Shown here one piece after another: positions 11,481 through 24,600 of a stretch of 64,000 nt of DNA. Numbering within the stretch: position 1 is the stretch's first letter; each line of letters starts with the position of its first letter. The notes beneath the pieces were generated by a model. That model worked only from the letters and a program-made list of their open reading frames with translations. It ran no database searches and was not told the DNA's origin. The DNA comes from Scedosporium boydii (Eukaryota > Ascomycota > Sordariomycetes > Microascales > Microascaceae): NCBI GenBank assembly GCA_002221725.1, contig NJFT01000167.1, positions 1 to 64,000 of the forward strand, in the 5' to 3' direction. The position numbers were made by a program, and so were the translations under genes.

Positions 11481-12208
11481 TTTGAGAGATTTTTGGAGGA
11501 GGTGTAGGACTGTGCCGGAAGAAGCTTTGTTGGGACGTGTCGGAGTGGTCGGTTTTCACCTTGTCGACGATGGATTGCTCACTTCGTTCCTCAGAGGTGG
11601 TTGGGATGGCGAAGATGTGCAAGACTCTGGGCAAAGAGAAATGCGCGAGTTCTTATTATTATTAGATTTAGAGGCAAATAGCTTGTGCGCCAATAATCTT
11701 TAAAAAAAAATCAGCACGACTCGATTCGACGGATGATGAAGAAATCGCAAGAGTAACAGGCGTCTCATCAAGCTGTCCTGACTTTTGAGGTTCAATTGAT
11801 GTTTGAACTTGTTCAATGACGAAGATGGTATGCATTAATGGGGGCTATGCACAAACCGAGCTCCACTACAACGCATCTCACCCACGTTGTCTTCGTCTTA
11901 GAGAAAAAAAAAGCTTCCAGAAGCTTTTTTTGAATGCCGCCCTCAAATCGCGAATCCAGCGCGTCATCGATCAAACGCAAAAGTTCATAATATCCTATCT
12001 CCAATCCCCTCAGAAACGATCCCAGCTCATGTCAATGGCGTGAGAAAATTTTCTTTCTCAAGGCTGAGAAGGAAACGGCTGCGGTCCGCATCTCGTTTTG
12101 CCGCCCTTGACCTCGGCTTGATTCTTTCCTCTTACATCCAAAGAAGGGACTTTATCCCGGGAAGAGCAGCACCTCGTCAGCACGCCGTCTATAGGCCGGA
12201 ACAAAAAA
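11481..12208. promoter_or_regulatory. Divergent intergenic region, NOSIP-type gene / tafazzin
   Basis: 728 nt separate the two start codons, so this segment should carry both promoters. It contains A-runs (11701-11709) and a near-palindromic AAAGCTTCCAGAAGCTTTTT at about 11909-11928, which could form a hairpin. No coding frame is convincing. Confidence 0.5.
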
Positions 12209-13447
12209 ATGCCTAAAGGGGTCGGTCTGCGACGTCCGCCGCCCGGAGCGCTATGGCGCTTCGGGTCTACGGCGGTGATGGGGCTTACGGTCATGCTGTG
12301 CAAGGGGTTTATATACGGGTTGAACCGGGTGCACACGGAGGGATATGAGGATTTCATGAAGATTTTGGAGAAGAGGAAGAGAGAAGGGAGGAAGAGGGGG
12401 CTAATTACTGCCTGTAATCATATCTCGGTGTGAGTTTGCAACCAGGAGAACATCATCGGCGCATATATCGGACGAGGTTTCACGTTATGATGGGAGAAAG
12501 GATGTGCTTTTTTCTTATGCTAACTTACACCTCAAACAAGCTTGGATGATCCTTTAATATGGGGCATTCTCCCCCTTCGATACGCCTTTGACCCATGGAA
12601 CCTCCGCTGGAGTCTCGGCGCCCAAGACATCTGCTTCAAGAACAAGTATGATATACCTCTAACACTTCAAGTCTATTCCAATGTACTAACGCCCTCCAGC
12701 GCATCCGCAACCTTCTTCAGCCTCGGCCAAGTCCTCCCAACCCACCGCCTCAAACACTCCCCCAAAGGCGGAATCTACCAACCCACCATAACAGAAGCCA
12801 TCCACCTCCTCTCCAACGCTCCTTCATCCCCTGCTCCATCCCCTTCCTCCTCATCCTCCACCCCTCCCCCCTACCCGCACCCTCACCTCTCCTGGGTCCA
12901 CATCTTCCCTGAAGGTTGCGTCCACCAACATCCCACCTCCTCCCTCCGCTACTTCAAATGGGGTATCTCCCGCCTCATCCTCGAATCCGACCCGACCCCG
13001 GACTTCGTCCCCATGTTTATCGACGGCACGCAGCACCTCATGCCCGAGGATAGGAAATTCCCTCGGTTTCTCCCCCGCGTGGGGAAGGACTTGCGCATCG
13101 CTTTCGGTGAACAGGTTGACGTTCGTGAGGTCTTTGGCGAGTTGGTTGACAGGTGGAGGAGCATACGTCATCTAGTGGAGCCGCCTGCTGCTCCTGCTGA
13201 CGGCAGGGATATTATTAGTCCGTTGGGTCCTCCGCCAAATGTTGATGCTGATGTGTGGAGGGAAGCTGTTGATGTGAGGATAGAGACGGCGAGGAGGGTT
13301 AGGGTCGAGGTTATGAAGCTGAGGAGGAGCTTGGGATATCCTGACGATGACGAGGCGCTGGGGTTGGCTGAGACGTGGAAGAAGGAAAAGGAGGAGAGTC
13401 CCAGGACGAGCACGCTTGGCGAGGACCATGTTTCGAGTAAACGGTGA
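12209..13447 (+). CDS. taz1: Tafazzin-type lysophospholipid acyltransferase
   Basis: Mitochondrial transacylase that remodels cardiolipin acyl chains. Three exons: 12209-12429, 12541-12645 and 12700-13447, 1074 nt, 357 residues. The acyltransferase motif NHISVLDDP (H-x4-D) is joined across intron 1. Other hallmarks are RWSLGAQDICFKN, FFSLGQVLPTHR, and the second active-site motif WVHIFPEG followed by RYFKWGISRLILE. A Ser/Pro-rich insertion of about 25 residues precedes WVHIFPEG. Intron 2 is 54 nt with a TACTAAC branch and no stop in frame, so retention would insert 18 residues between the ICFKN and FFSLG motifs. Divergent from the NOSIP-type gene upstream and convergent with sgf73. Confidence 0.93.
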
Positions 13448-13879
13448 TTTTGTAGAGGCAAAAAGGTAGTTGTAACAAAAAAAGAACGGGCGGGCGAAAC
13501 TGCGGGTGCCATAGACTCATAGGATATCAATGCATGGAGAAATACATGTACATACACATCACGTTGATACATACGGACATGCGAGCGAAGGAGGGCTGAA
13601 AAAGAACAATTTGATTTCGCCGCTATCCGAGGAGCACATGTCTCTCGTCCCTAAACCTTCATGATAATACACACATGTCGCTACTCCCAATGAATGAAAC
13701 CGCGATGTACCTCTCCGCAATGCCAGAACGCCGCTTGCCTAATGCCGTATGAAAGAAGAGAGAAAAGGAAAAGGAATACCTACGCTCCCACCCATGTCAT
13801 CATCGTACAAAAAGAAAAAGAACAGATAAAATCACAACCGCCCAATCACCTTTAACACATCGAGAACAACACGGCGCCC
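13448..13879. other. Intergenic between convergent taz1 and sgf73
   Basis: 432 nt of convergent 3' flank, A-rich on the plus strand in places. No gene seen. Confidence 0.5.
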
Positions 13880-15447
<1,568 letters not shown>

Positions 15448-17566
15448 ATCGGCGTTGGGGCGCGTGAACGCGCGCGACAGATCGGATCGAGGGGGTTGAG
15501 TTCGAAGTCGGATTGCGCTGCTCCCTTATCGGTTGGAAAGGGTGCGAGGCGGGTGTTCTTAGGTGCCCGGTATCCTCATGGGTGGTGGTAGGCAAAAATT
15601 ATATGTCGCAAGGTATCGGGAGAAGGGGTGAGAGATCGGATATTGGATGCCTTAATGGTGCGAGTTTCGGTGTTGCCTTGTGACTTGGTGTTGAGCCGCA
15701 TCATCGCGATGGAGTGTCGTTGTCCGCCTTATCTTCACGTGGTCGGGATGATTAAGCTGGATGTACTTCCAAGTGTGGGCACCTGCCATGCCCATTAAGG
15801 CGGGAGATTATTCTGGTTTCTTGATGGACATATTCTCATTAACCACCAAATCCACATTGCTCTCAGGTAGAAAATGCGATTATCTTGGAATTAAGGCTTT
15901 TATCTCAGATGTTCCGTAGGCCTGGATAGTTTCCATATTGAATATGAGACCAGAACCCATAGGCAAAAAGCGACAATCCGCTACCGCCATTTCTAATCTT
16001 CGTTTGATCTCACGGGCGAACTTGCGGATGCGAGTGCAGCATTCCGAGTTTTGAATTATACAATATCTTGAGAAACTCGTCTCATATTCGTCTATACGGA
16101 GTAGATAGCCGTGGCCTGTCATCCGTTCCAGATGGTGTAGCGGAGCGGGAATGGGTTTCTACTCTAAGAGATTATTGAGAGGTTGAAGCAAAGTCGCGAG
16201 CTCCCCCACCCAAAATGGATTCGCTTGTATCGCCACAACTTACGCTTCCTCGGCCTCTACGCACAGGCTCACACAACTTTGAACTCATCCCTCTGTTGGT
16301 TCGAAGGATTTTCTAAGACAATGGCCAGAAAAGATGAGAGAAGCTCAAGCGACGACGACTACAGACCTCCTCAAGTTCCTTTCTTAGAAATCTTGGCCCT
16401 GAATTTGGTATATAAGGCTTATTCTGGGGTTCGAAAACCGAGCTGGAAAGATGGGAAGGCGCGCCTGCGGCAACGGGGCTCCTTCCTTGTTCTTTCTCGG
16501 CTGCGCGAACATGCAGTCTCTTCGAGGCTAAAGCTGTGAAACCCTATTTTCCTTCGTCTTGAGGCGAATCCTAATGGCAGCCGATGGTCCGTCCTATATC
16601 AAATAAGGACGTTGAGCGTTAGTATCTGGCCGAAGGTCTCCAGATATAAACGGTCGTCTAGGCTGTTCTACTCGGGAAGCTCAAGATCACATCCAAAGAC
16701 AAGATAGAATCATACTTCACATTTCACTATAAAACCGAAGTTATATTCGCACACACAAGACAAGACATCCCAGACCCCGAGCAAAACCCACTAGAACTTA
16801 TTCTTTAACAGAAAAGGAGAGAACGGGAGATAGCACAGAAACGCAATGCACAAGAAAAGGTTTAAAAAAAAAAAAAAAAAAAAAAACAGGACGATAAGTA
16901 GTAAACATCAGTCCCAGAATGATCTAAACAGTTCCCGCCGAAACAACACCCGCAAAAAAAGCTATAGAACAATTCGTGCCATACATGAAGAAGAAATGTT
17001 TGGTCATATCGTGTCTTTTTTTCTTGTTTTGTTTCTTCCGTGCTGTGAAAAAGTCTTGTCCTGACGAAAAAAAAAAGAAGAAGAAGAAGAAGAAAAAGCT
17101 CCCACCGTCCGTTCACCGAAAGGTTTCCCGTACCCGTCAAAACCATGATTCATTCTCATAGTCCATGGCTTCCCAAAACAAGAACACGCCATCGAACTTC
17201 AGATTCTGCTCTCAAGACCCTGGGCGAACCCGACTGTCGGAATATCTCCGACTAGCTCAGGCCGCAAAGTTCTTATTCTCACATCTGGACACACACCTCC
17301 AAGGCTAAGAGCACCGGAAGAGGCCTCTCTTTGCCATGCAGGGGGGTCGAGCCTAGGTCATATCGACCAGTATCTCGGCTCGACACGGCCGTCGACTTTG
17401 TGTCGCCCATGCCGCGTATCCGTACTCCACGAGAGTCATAGCCAGCGCCCACCAGTTGCAAATCGAGGGATCGCCGGCGACTTGGAATCTCTGCCACATA
17501 CAACACAGGCCCTTTCAAGGCATATCGATATGATCGTCGAAAACCAGGCCATTTACCCGTCATTGA
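15448..17566. other. Intergenic: sgf73 5' flank and cdc25 3' flank
   Basis: 2.1 kb. A 23-nt poly(A) run lies at 16864-16886, and a GAA/AAG-rich run at about 17068-17097. Two overlapping plus-strand frames around 16200-16540 read plausibly for 30-70 codons but need a frameshift to join and lack an intron; I could not support a gene. Otherwise nothing recognisable. Confidence 0.4.
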
Positions 17567-20500
17567 TCAAAGGAATCCAGACTCAGCCAGCACCCTAGAA
17601 GGATAATCAGTATACCGAACACCTAAGAACCTTGAAACCCTTTACTCCACGACAAAGACATACCTAACAATCTTCTCATCCTCACGCTCACGAGGCTCCA
17701 CCTGGAGACTCTTATCATACATCTCGTGCACGTCTCCGGCCGCTTGCATGTTGCTTAATATGTAATCCTGGAGCTCCGTCACCGGCTGCAGTAAGTAGCC
17801 GACGTTTTGGTATTGCTGAATGTCTCCGATGACTTCGGCCGTCTTGGCTCTCTTGGAGAAGTTGATGAGGTTCGTTTTCTTGATGATGGAGGGGATGCCG
17901 TCCTCGATAAATGTGAGATCGGTCAAGTAAACGCCTATAGGAAACTCTCATGTTAGCCATTTATTGCACCGGATGGATGTCTGAATCCCGCCGTTCGAGA
18001 TACTTACCAAAGAAAGGGATACAAGGTGGATTCGCCGCATGTAAGGCCTCTCTGTATTCACCAAAGTTCTTGGTACTGGCCATGAGCTTCCTCATGGATT
18101 CGAGCACAGTCTGTGTCCTCTGGGGTACTTGATCCCAGGTTCGCTTCAGACGCGCTATGGGCGCAGTTCCGAGGGCTGAGATAATAGAGGTAAGAGTGGA
18201 GAAGTTGTTCAGAGCACGACATTTCTATCAGAGGGGTTAGTACAGGCGTGGAGGAACGCACAAATTAGGACGATTACAACTCACATCAGCAACGGAGATA
18301 AAGTGCTTGATGACCACCACTCGCTTCCTTACATCGACCTGCGCAAGAATCATCTCCGCGACCCAGTTGGTCATCTGGTTAGAGTGCAAGATGAGCGCCT
18401 TGACATTCGGCGCTGGCTCGGGCTCGCCCTCGCCCACCTTCTTCTGCCAAGTCTTGTTGAGGCACTCGGTAGGCTTAATCTTGCTATACAGTCGAGACTC
18501 GATAATTGTCAGTTGGCGGGCGAACTCGGTCACGTCGATGTCGAGGAACTTGAGTTTCTTCATGCTCCTCGGCATAATGGGCGCAGGGCTGTTCTGGTTG
18601 AGAGTCTGGATCATGCGCTTGACGCCGACCTCCTTTCCATTGAGCCTCTGGTCGAGGACCTGCATGAGTGGCGCCGAGCCGGGAGTCTCCGTCGACTTGA
18701 CCGTGTCCCTCGCGAAGTTGTACACGTCGCGAATTAGCGCCCTAGACTCCTCGTTGTAATCCTCCATCCAGAAGTTATCGAACCAGCTCTTCAAGATCTT
18801 GACGACTCGGAACCGAATGAGCTTTTGCTTTCGGTCCCTCCATACTTCGTAGTCTTGCTGCGTCAGGCCCTCGGGCGGTTGAATGTTGAACCGCTTAACA
18901 AGGAGCTCGAACAGTTCTCGGGCCGTCGTAAATGATCGGTACGTGAGTAGGAAGGTATCCGTGAAGCCGGAATCCAGCTTGTCGTGCCGAGTGAGCTGCT
19001 CCACGAGAGCAGGAAGAGTACCACCCTTGACGGTGGGGGGCTGGGTCTTGAATTCCCACGCGATCTCGTGTTCGTAGTCGAGTCGGAGGTATGGTGGCGT
19101 GTCTTCTCCAGCTCCCATGCCCATGCCAGCCTCAGCCGAGGGATCTTCACCAAGGATCTTCTTAAGCTTAGAGCTACTATAGTCGCCTTTCCGGAAGTTC
19201 CCTGGCGCGGTGGGATCAAGATCGCCGCCGAACGATTGGCTCTGCAAGAGAGGTTGCCGTATCGGCATAGCACGGGAATCGGTCCGCTGGGGCTGACCGC
19301 CATATGGCATGGTCTGAGACCTCTGGAGCTGCTCGCGGACCAGTTGGTCCTCTCTTTGCCTCATGCTGTTCTGCTGCGCCTGGAGATTAATCTGTACCTG
19401 CTCCGAGAGGAGCTGCAGGGAGAAACCGACGTGTGACGAGTTCGTCTCGAGCGCCCTGGCACACTGCCTTACATACTCTAGTCGGTTTTCCAGCGCCTCG
19501 CCGTGTACTTCGGCCCACTCATCCGCAAGAGGACCCGCGACCGCTTGGCATCCTAGAATTAGATCCGACAGGTTATCGTACAAACTTTGCTTGTTCGTGC
19601 TGAAGTCGGCTAGCTGTGGGGTCTGGAAGGTGTTTCCTAGAACTGACAAGTCGATGGACTCGATCATAGCGATCCAAGGCTTGAACGTCTCCAGCACCTT
19701 AGTCCCAGCAGTGCAGACATTGTTCCCGACGAGCTCATGCCGGTAGGGTGTTATGATTTTGTCCGTTATGACCAGCTGTTTATCAAGCTCTCGGATGCTC
19801 GACACAAGCATACGTTTGAGCTCGTCCAATCGTTCGAGAAGTTTCGCATCTAAAATCGCCGAGGGTTCCATAACACCTTCGTCCTCATCGAGGAAGTTGG
19901 TCATGATCGGGTCGCGCGGTCCTAAGCCATTGTTCTGCCAGCTTCCGCCAGTATTGCTTCCAATAACGAATCCGGGGAAGAGACGGGGGATTTCCTCTCC
20001 ACGCTGTTGCCGCGCTACTTCTACATAGTTGAAGACACCTTGGAATACCCCTTCGGCTTCCATCAAGCACTTTTGTACGGACTCGGCGTTCGGCCAGTCA
20101 GCGGCGGCGATGTGGGAGGATATAACGAGTTTGGAGAATTTGGACATCATGTCCCTAAAGTGAGGATATAGAGCTTTATTTTGCGAAATGATGGACGGCT
20201 GGCCAGAGTGGTTATCTGTTGTTCCGGAGCCAGCGGCTAGAAGAAGGCGTAGGTGGTCAGATATGTCTTCGGCGCGGGCTACGTATTCGGACCGGCGGTT
20301 GCTGGTTATCGCTTCGCGGTACCGGTCGATAGCTCTCTTCATGTTTTGTACAAGGCGGGTCCAGGTCAGGGGAGGGGCCTGGCCGTCATCAAAGAAGGAT
20401 CGTGGGATGGAAGTAGTAGCTGGGAGGGAGTAAGGTGAGGTAGTAAACGAGGTGGCGGAAGCTATCATGGGTGTCTGACCGGTAGGCACGCCATTCGCAA

Positions 20501-21620
20501 ATGGATCGCCTCGGTTACCGCGAGCGACTGGGGAGATGCCATTGATGGAATCCATCGAGACGGAGGGTGAGAGTGTATCGTTGAACGAGCTCTGGTTTCG
20601 AAGCTACGATAGTTAGCGATGACCGCATGGGATTTCATAATTAAGTTCTTCTGTTTCGGATGTCTTGATGAAAGGGACTGAAAGTGAAGGGAAAGAAAGT
20701 GGGTGAGGGGTTAAGGGAAGACGAGAGTGTGCAAAACATACCAAAGCACTCCGTGAGCCGGCGAGAATATTCTCTCCCTCTATCTCGGAAGCCGAGTTCG
20801 CCTCGGAATCCTGTTCCTCATCTCGTGTCAAGCCCCCTCTTGCCATCATCTCGGGGGGTGGCCGTGTCTCGTCGGGCATGGAAACGTTCGTGCCGCTCCG
20901 ATCCCTAGGCCCGGCATCGGCTGAGGAGCTGGGTGATTCGAGGGGTAGCTCGGTCGTGCGGTCGCCTGTCATCATATTGTAGTAAAACAACCTGCCATCG
21001 GGTGTGGCTTGCGGAATCCAGAAATCCGACCTCGACCTATCCTCGCTCTCGATGCCCTCGAGAGGCAGGCCGTCGACGCCATCCTGATCCGATTCGTCAT
21101 CCTCAAACTCCTCCTCGTACGCCTCGCCTTCCTCGATCAGTTCGTCGTCCGCATGGTCGGCGGCAGCGGCGTGCAGAATGCTATCGGGAAGTTCGTCGGG
21201 ACTTGTTATGACCTGGCAGTAATTACTTGGGAACCAGCCTCGAACACCGTTAATCACTCCATCCCACCAGCCACTGTCGAGGCGGTTGATAACTTGGATA
21301 ACATCTCCCTCATGGAAACTCAGACTCGTCCTATCGTCAGCTTCGTAATCGTAGAGAGCTCGGACATACATCGCGCCCGGCTGGGCGGGCCCAACGATGC
21401 CGTTCATGAGCGAAGAGGAGGCGCCAGCGGCTGAAAAGGCAGATTCGTAGTCGTAGTAGCGTGAATTGGGGTCGTTGGGGACACCCGACGCCGCTCGGGA
21501 CGAGTCGACTGGCACAGAAGGGTCGTAGGAGCGATCGTTGAAGAATTTATTGCGCGAATTGTACGGATTGTTACTGTAACCCTGGTCAAAAGGCGGCGCT
21601 GCCGTGTCGGTCGTGAGCAT
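17567..21620 (-). CDS. cdc25: Cdc25-type Ras guanine nucleotide exchange factor with SH3
   Basis: Activates Ras by GDP release and so drives cAMP/PKA signalling at the plasma membrane. Five exons: 21620-20742, 20603-18285, 18224-18008, 17934-17664 and 17594-17567; 3714 nt, 1237 residues. The SH3 domain is at about 85-137 (ALYDYEADDRTSLSFHEGD, then GWFPSNYC). A degenerate WW-like stretch is at about 200-226. The long middle is helical with Ser/Gln-rich parts. The RasGEF N-terminal (REM) domain is at about 795-930 (LRLDYEHEIAWEF, FLLTYRSFTT), and the catalytic domain at about 975-1190, with NWVAEMI, ALIL, PCIPFFG and YLTDLTFIEDG. The last exon adds only VLAESGFL, the usual fungal Cdc25 ending. 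ATG 21620 is the first in frame. All splices keep phase. Confidence 0.94.
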
Positions 21621-24600
21621 GATGGTGCGGCAGTAGGTCTGTTGGAAAGAGGGGAGGGGTGATGGGGCCTGGCCTCGGACGGATTTCAGGTCATAGCTCG
21701 TCCCATCAGGCCTGCAAGCATCGGCGCAATATTTGACGAAATTGATGTCAGTCGAGAGCACGATTCTGTCGAGAAGTCGATTATAGGAGAGGGTGGGAAG
21801 CGTTCGCGGCAAATGCAAGATGAGGGTTTGAAGAGGGCGATCGACTCCTGAGATGGCAGCGGTGGTGGTGGTTTGGGAGATTATGTTGTTGTGGTTGTAG
21901 TAGGATCCGGTTAGGTGTGAGGGGCCGGTGTTCTTCAATCAAGGGTTGGTCTGGAAGAGGATAGTGGTAGCAAGCCAGACCAGGTGTAGCGTAGCGTACA
22001 AAGTAGCGTTGTGAAGCGTCTGTGGCGGACACTACACTACACTACCTACCGTCTTATGGGGAGGCCTGGCCAAGCAACACAACCTCATCGGCCTACGGGC
22101 GGGGGTGGGGAGCAACCTTTCGAGGAGAAAGCAAAAGTGTTAAGGGGCTCGATTCCAAGACAGAAAATCACTCGATAGATACCGACAGCATCGAGCAGAG
22201 CGGTGTGTATGCCTGCCTGTCTGCTATCTGTCTGTCTGTCTCAGTAGTTGAAAAACGGGGGGATCTTTCAGGTGAGCAAGAGACTTGGTGTCGCGATAAT
22301 GTTTTCCTGGGTACTCACGTACCTCTCTACTTCGTAGACGACACAGAAATGAATCAGGAGGCGGGGCGAAGGGAGACGAGGGACTAACGAGGATTCGATC
22401 TCTACTGGATTGGATTATTGCGCGATCTTAGCAGTCTGAGTGGTGGGTTGCTCTGGATTTTACCCCTTCTTTCCTTTTCTCAATTGCCCTTTTTCCCTTC
22501 TTCGCTAATTGTTCGTCAACGGTCAGCGGCGCCCTCTGTCAGAATAACGGCTGCATCTATTGTAACTAGTACCAAATATCCACTATAATTTACGTGTATG
22601 TATAAGTACACAGTACAAGAGGCAGAACAATGCTCCGTTCCCGTTCCTCCTCTGCGATGTACAAGGTTACGTTTCGCCAGGTTGCAGCGCTGAGGTGGTA
22701 CCAGCCAGGAGGGAAAACAACACACACTGATCAATCAATCAACTTCTCGCTACACAATGCCAGAAAAGGCTAGAGAATGCCCTATTCTAGCGGTAGGACC
22801 TGTACGCAATGCACTGCTACTGTCAGCCCGAGCAACCTCGGGCGGAGATGTTTTTCGGCAGTAGGTGATGCCATTCGGGACTCTGCCAAAGGATGACGAT
22901 GCGATGCGAACAACTAGTGTACGAAGCATAGCAAGAACGCCCAGATGATGAGGGTAATAGTGTCGGTTCTCGCCGGGCTACTGATTCTAGTGGGAATATC
23001 ATTAGCGAGCAAGAATAGGGGGAGGAGCTCGATTCGTTTTAATGGGATTAATTCAATGGGACCCTCCCCACCTCGCTTGCGACCCTTCTCTCCCTGCCCT
23101 GCCCACAACATTGAAAACTCCTGGTGATAACTGACGGTTCCGGGTTTCATTCTGCTGTGTGGAAATGCCATTTTCCTCGCAGCATAATGTTGACCCTTAA
23201 CCGGTCGAGGCTTGTCAGCCTTCCACTGATGGACTCCAAGGAGACACCATGGCGACCTCTGATGTTGATGGCACCAGAGAACCGGCAGGAAGGCTCGCCC
23301 CTGGATCGATTTTGAAGAAACACCAGGAGACGAACCGAGAAAACCAAGGCATGGGGCTTTCTCTCATCATCCGCCCATCGATGACCCCTTCGCGTCGAGG
23401 TTAGGGGCCAACACCGTCGCCATTCATTCGGGCACCATCCTCTCTCAGGGCCCGAACGCCTGCCCAGTCTCCAATTCATGCATTGGTTGTCTGGCCATGG
23501 CGAGCCGATTTGGAATCTTCACGGCACCACTTTCCGGACCACTTGACGGGAGACCGAGTGGAATCCCCCTCACCTCCGCTCTCAAGGTACACGGCAATGG
23601 GAGCACCAGAGACGGCTTGGGGCAGCGGATCGCGCCTGGATCCTACCTCGAGACGAGCGGGCGACTTGGAGACGTCCATGGACGTTGGTCTTAAGTGTAA
23701 CGCTTTTCTTATGCCCTCTTTCCCGCGGACTTGGTCTTGCCGTGTTTCTTCCGACACGGCGACCCACCACGGCCGATTGTGGTGAGATGCTTACCCCAGT
23801 TTCTCGTTTCTCCCTGCTATTTTGTGTCGCGCATTTATTCTCTTTCTTTTTTTTTTCCCCTCTTCCCTGATCACCTCCCTAGTCTCTTCCCGTCCTGTCG
23901 CATAGGGCTCCTCCAACACACAGACGGGGAAAGGAACAAAGGAAGTATGAGGAGAAGGGGGGAAAAAAATTAAAAGCGAAAGACAAGACAGGGGAGGGAG
24001 AGTTGCTTCTGCCGGTCGAAGCAAGGCAAAGGGACCGTGCAACCCGCTGATGATCGACGTCGAACCAGAGGCTGATACAGTCGAACGAGCGGGACAGGAC
24101 GGATCTTGATCTATCCATTCGAACATCACTTTCGGGCTTATTTCCAACACACGTATTCTTCGGTCCTTTCCTGCCTTTGCTACTTAACCTGGATTTGGGG
24201 CTAAAAGGGAAAACCCGTCTATACGTGGATGGGAATGGGGGATGGTTGGGGAGAAGAGTGTGTGCGACCAACCCCAGATTGTCCCCCCCTTCCCCTCCCT
24301 CTTTCCCCCTCCCCCGCCCTCTCACTTTCCGATCTTTCTTTTTTCGCCTTCTTATTTTTTTTCTCTTTCTTTTCTGCAAGAAATCGATGTGTGGTGCGTC
24401 TCGTCATATGTTTTTTTGAGTGTCCGAGCCAAATTTCTATTTTCCTTGCCCACATTCTCTTCCCATCTTCACCCGAGCAGTTCCTGTGGCTGTCGGATCT
24501 TCCGTGTCGCACAGCAGGGCAACCGGCAGGCTCTCTCCATGTTTCCGTAGACGTGTCCTGAACTGGGCAGAAGAACACAGACTTTGCATTGGAGTGGTGC

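Noticed and set aside
16183..16540. Possible small gene before sgf73
   Set aside because: Two plausible frames overlap and need a frameshift to join; no intron signals and no codon bias separating them.
22945..23127. 60-codon frame with a signal-peptide-like start
   Set aside because: Only the first 22 codons look hydrophobic; the remainder is low quality and there is no promoter or splice support.
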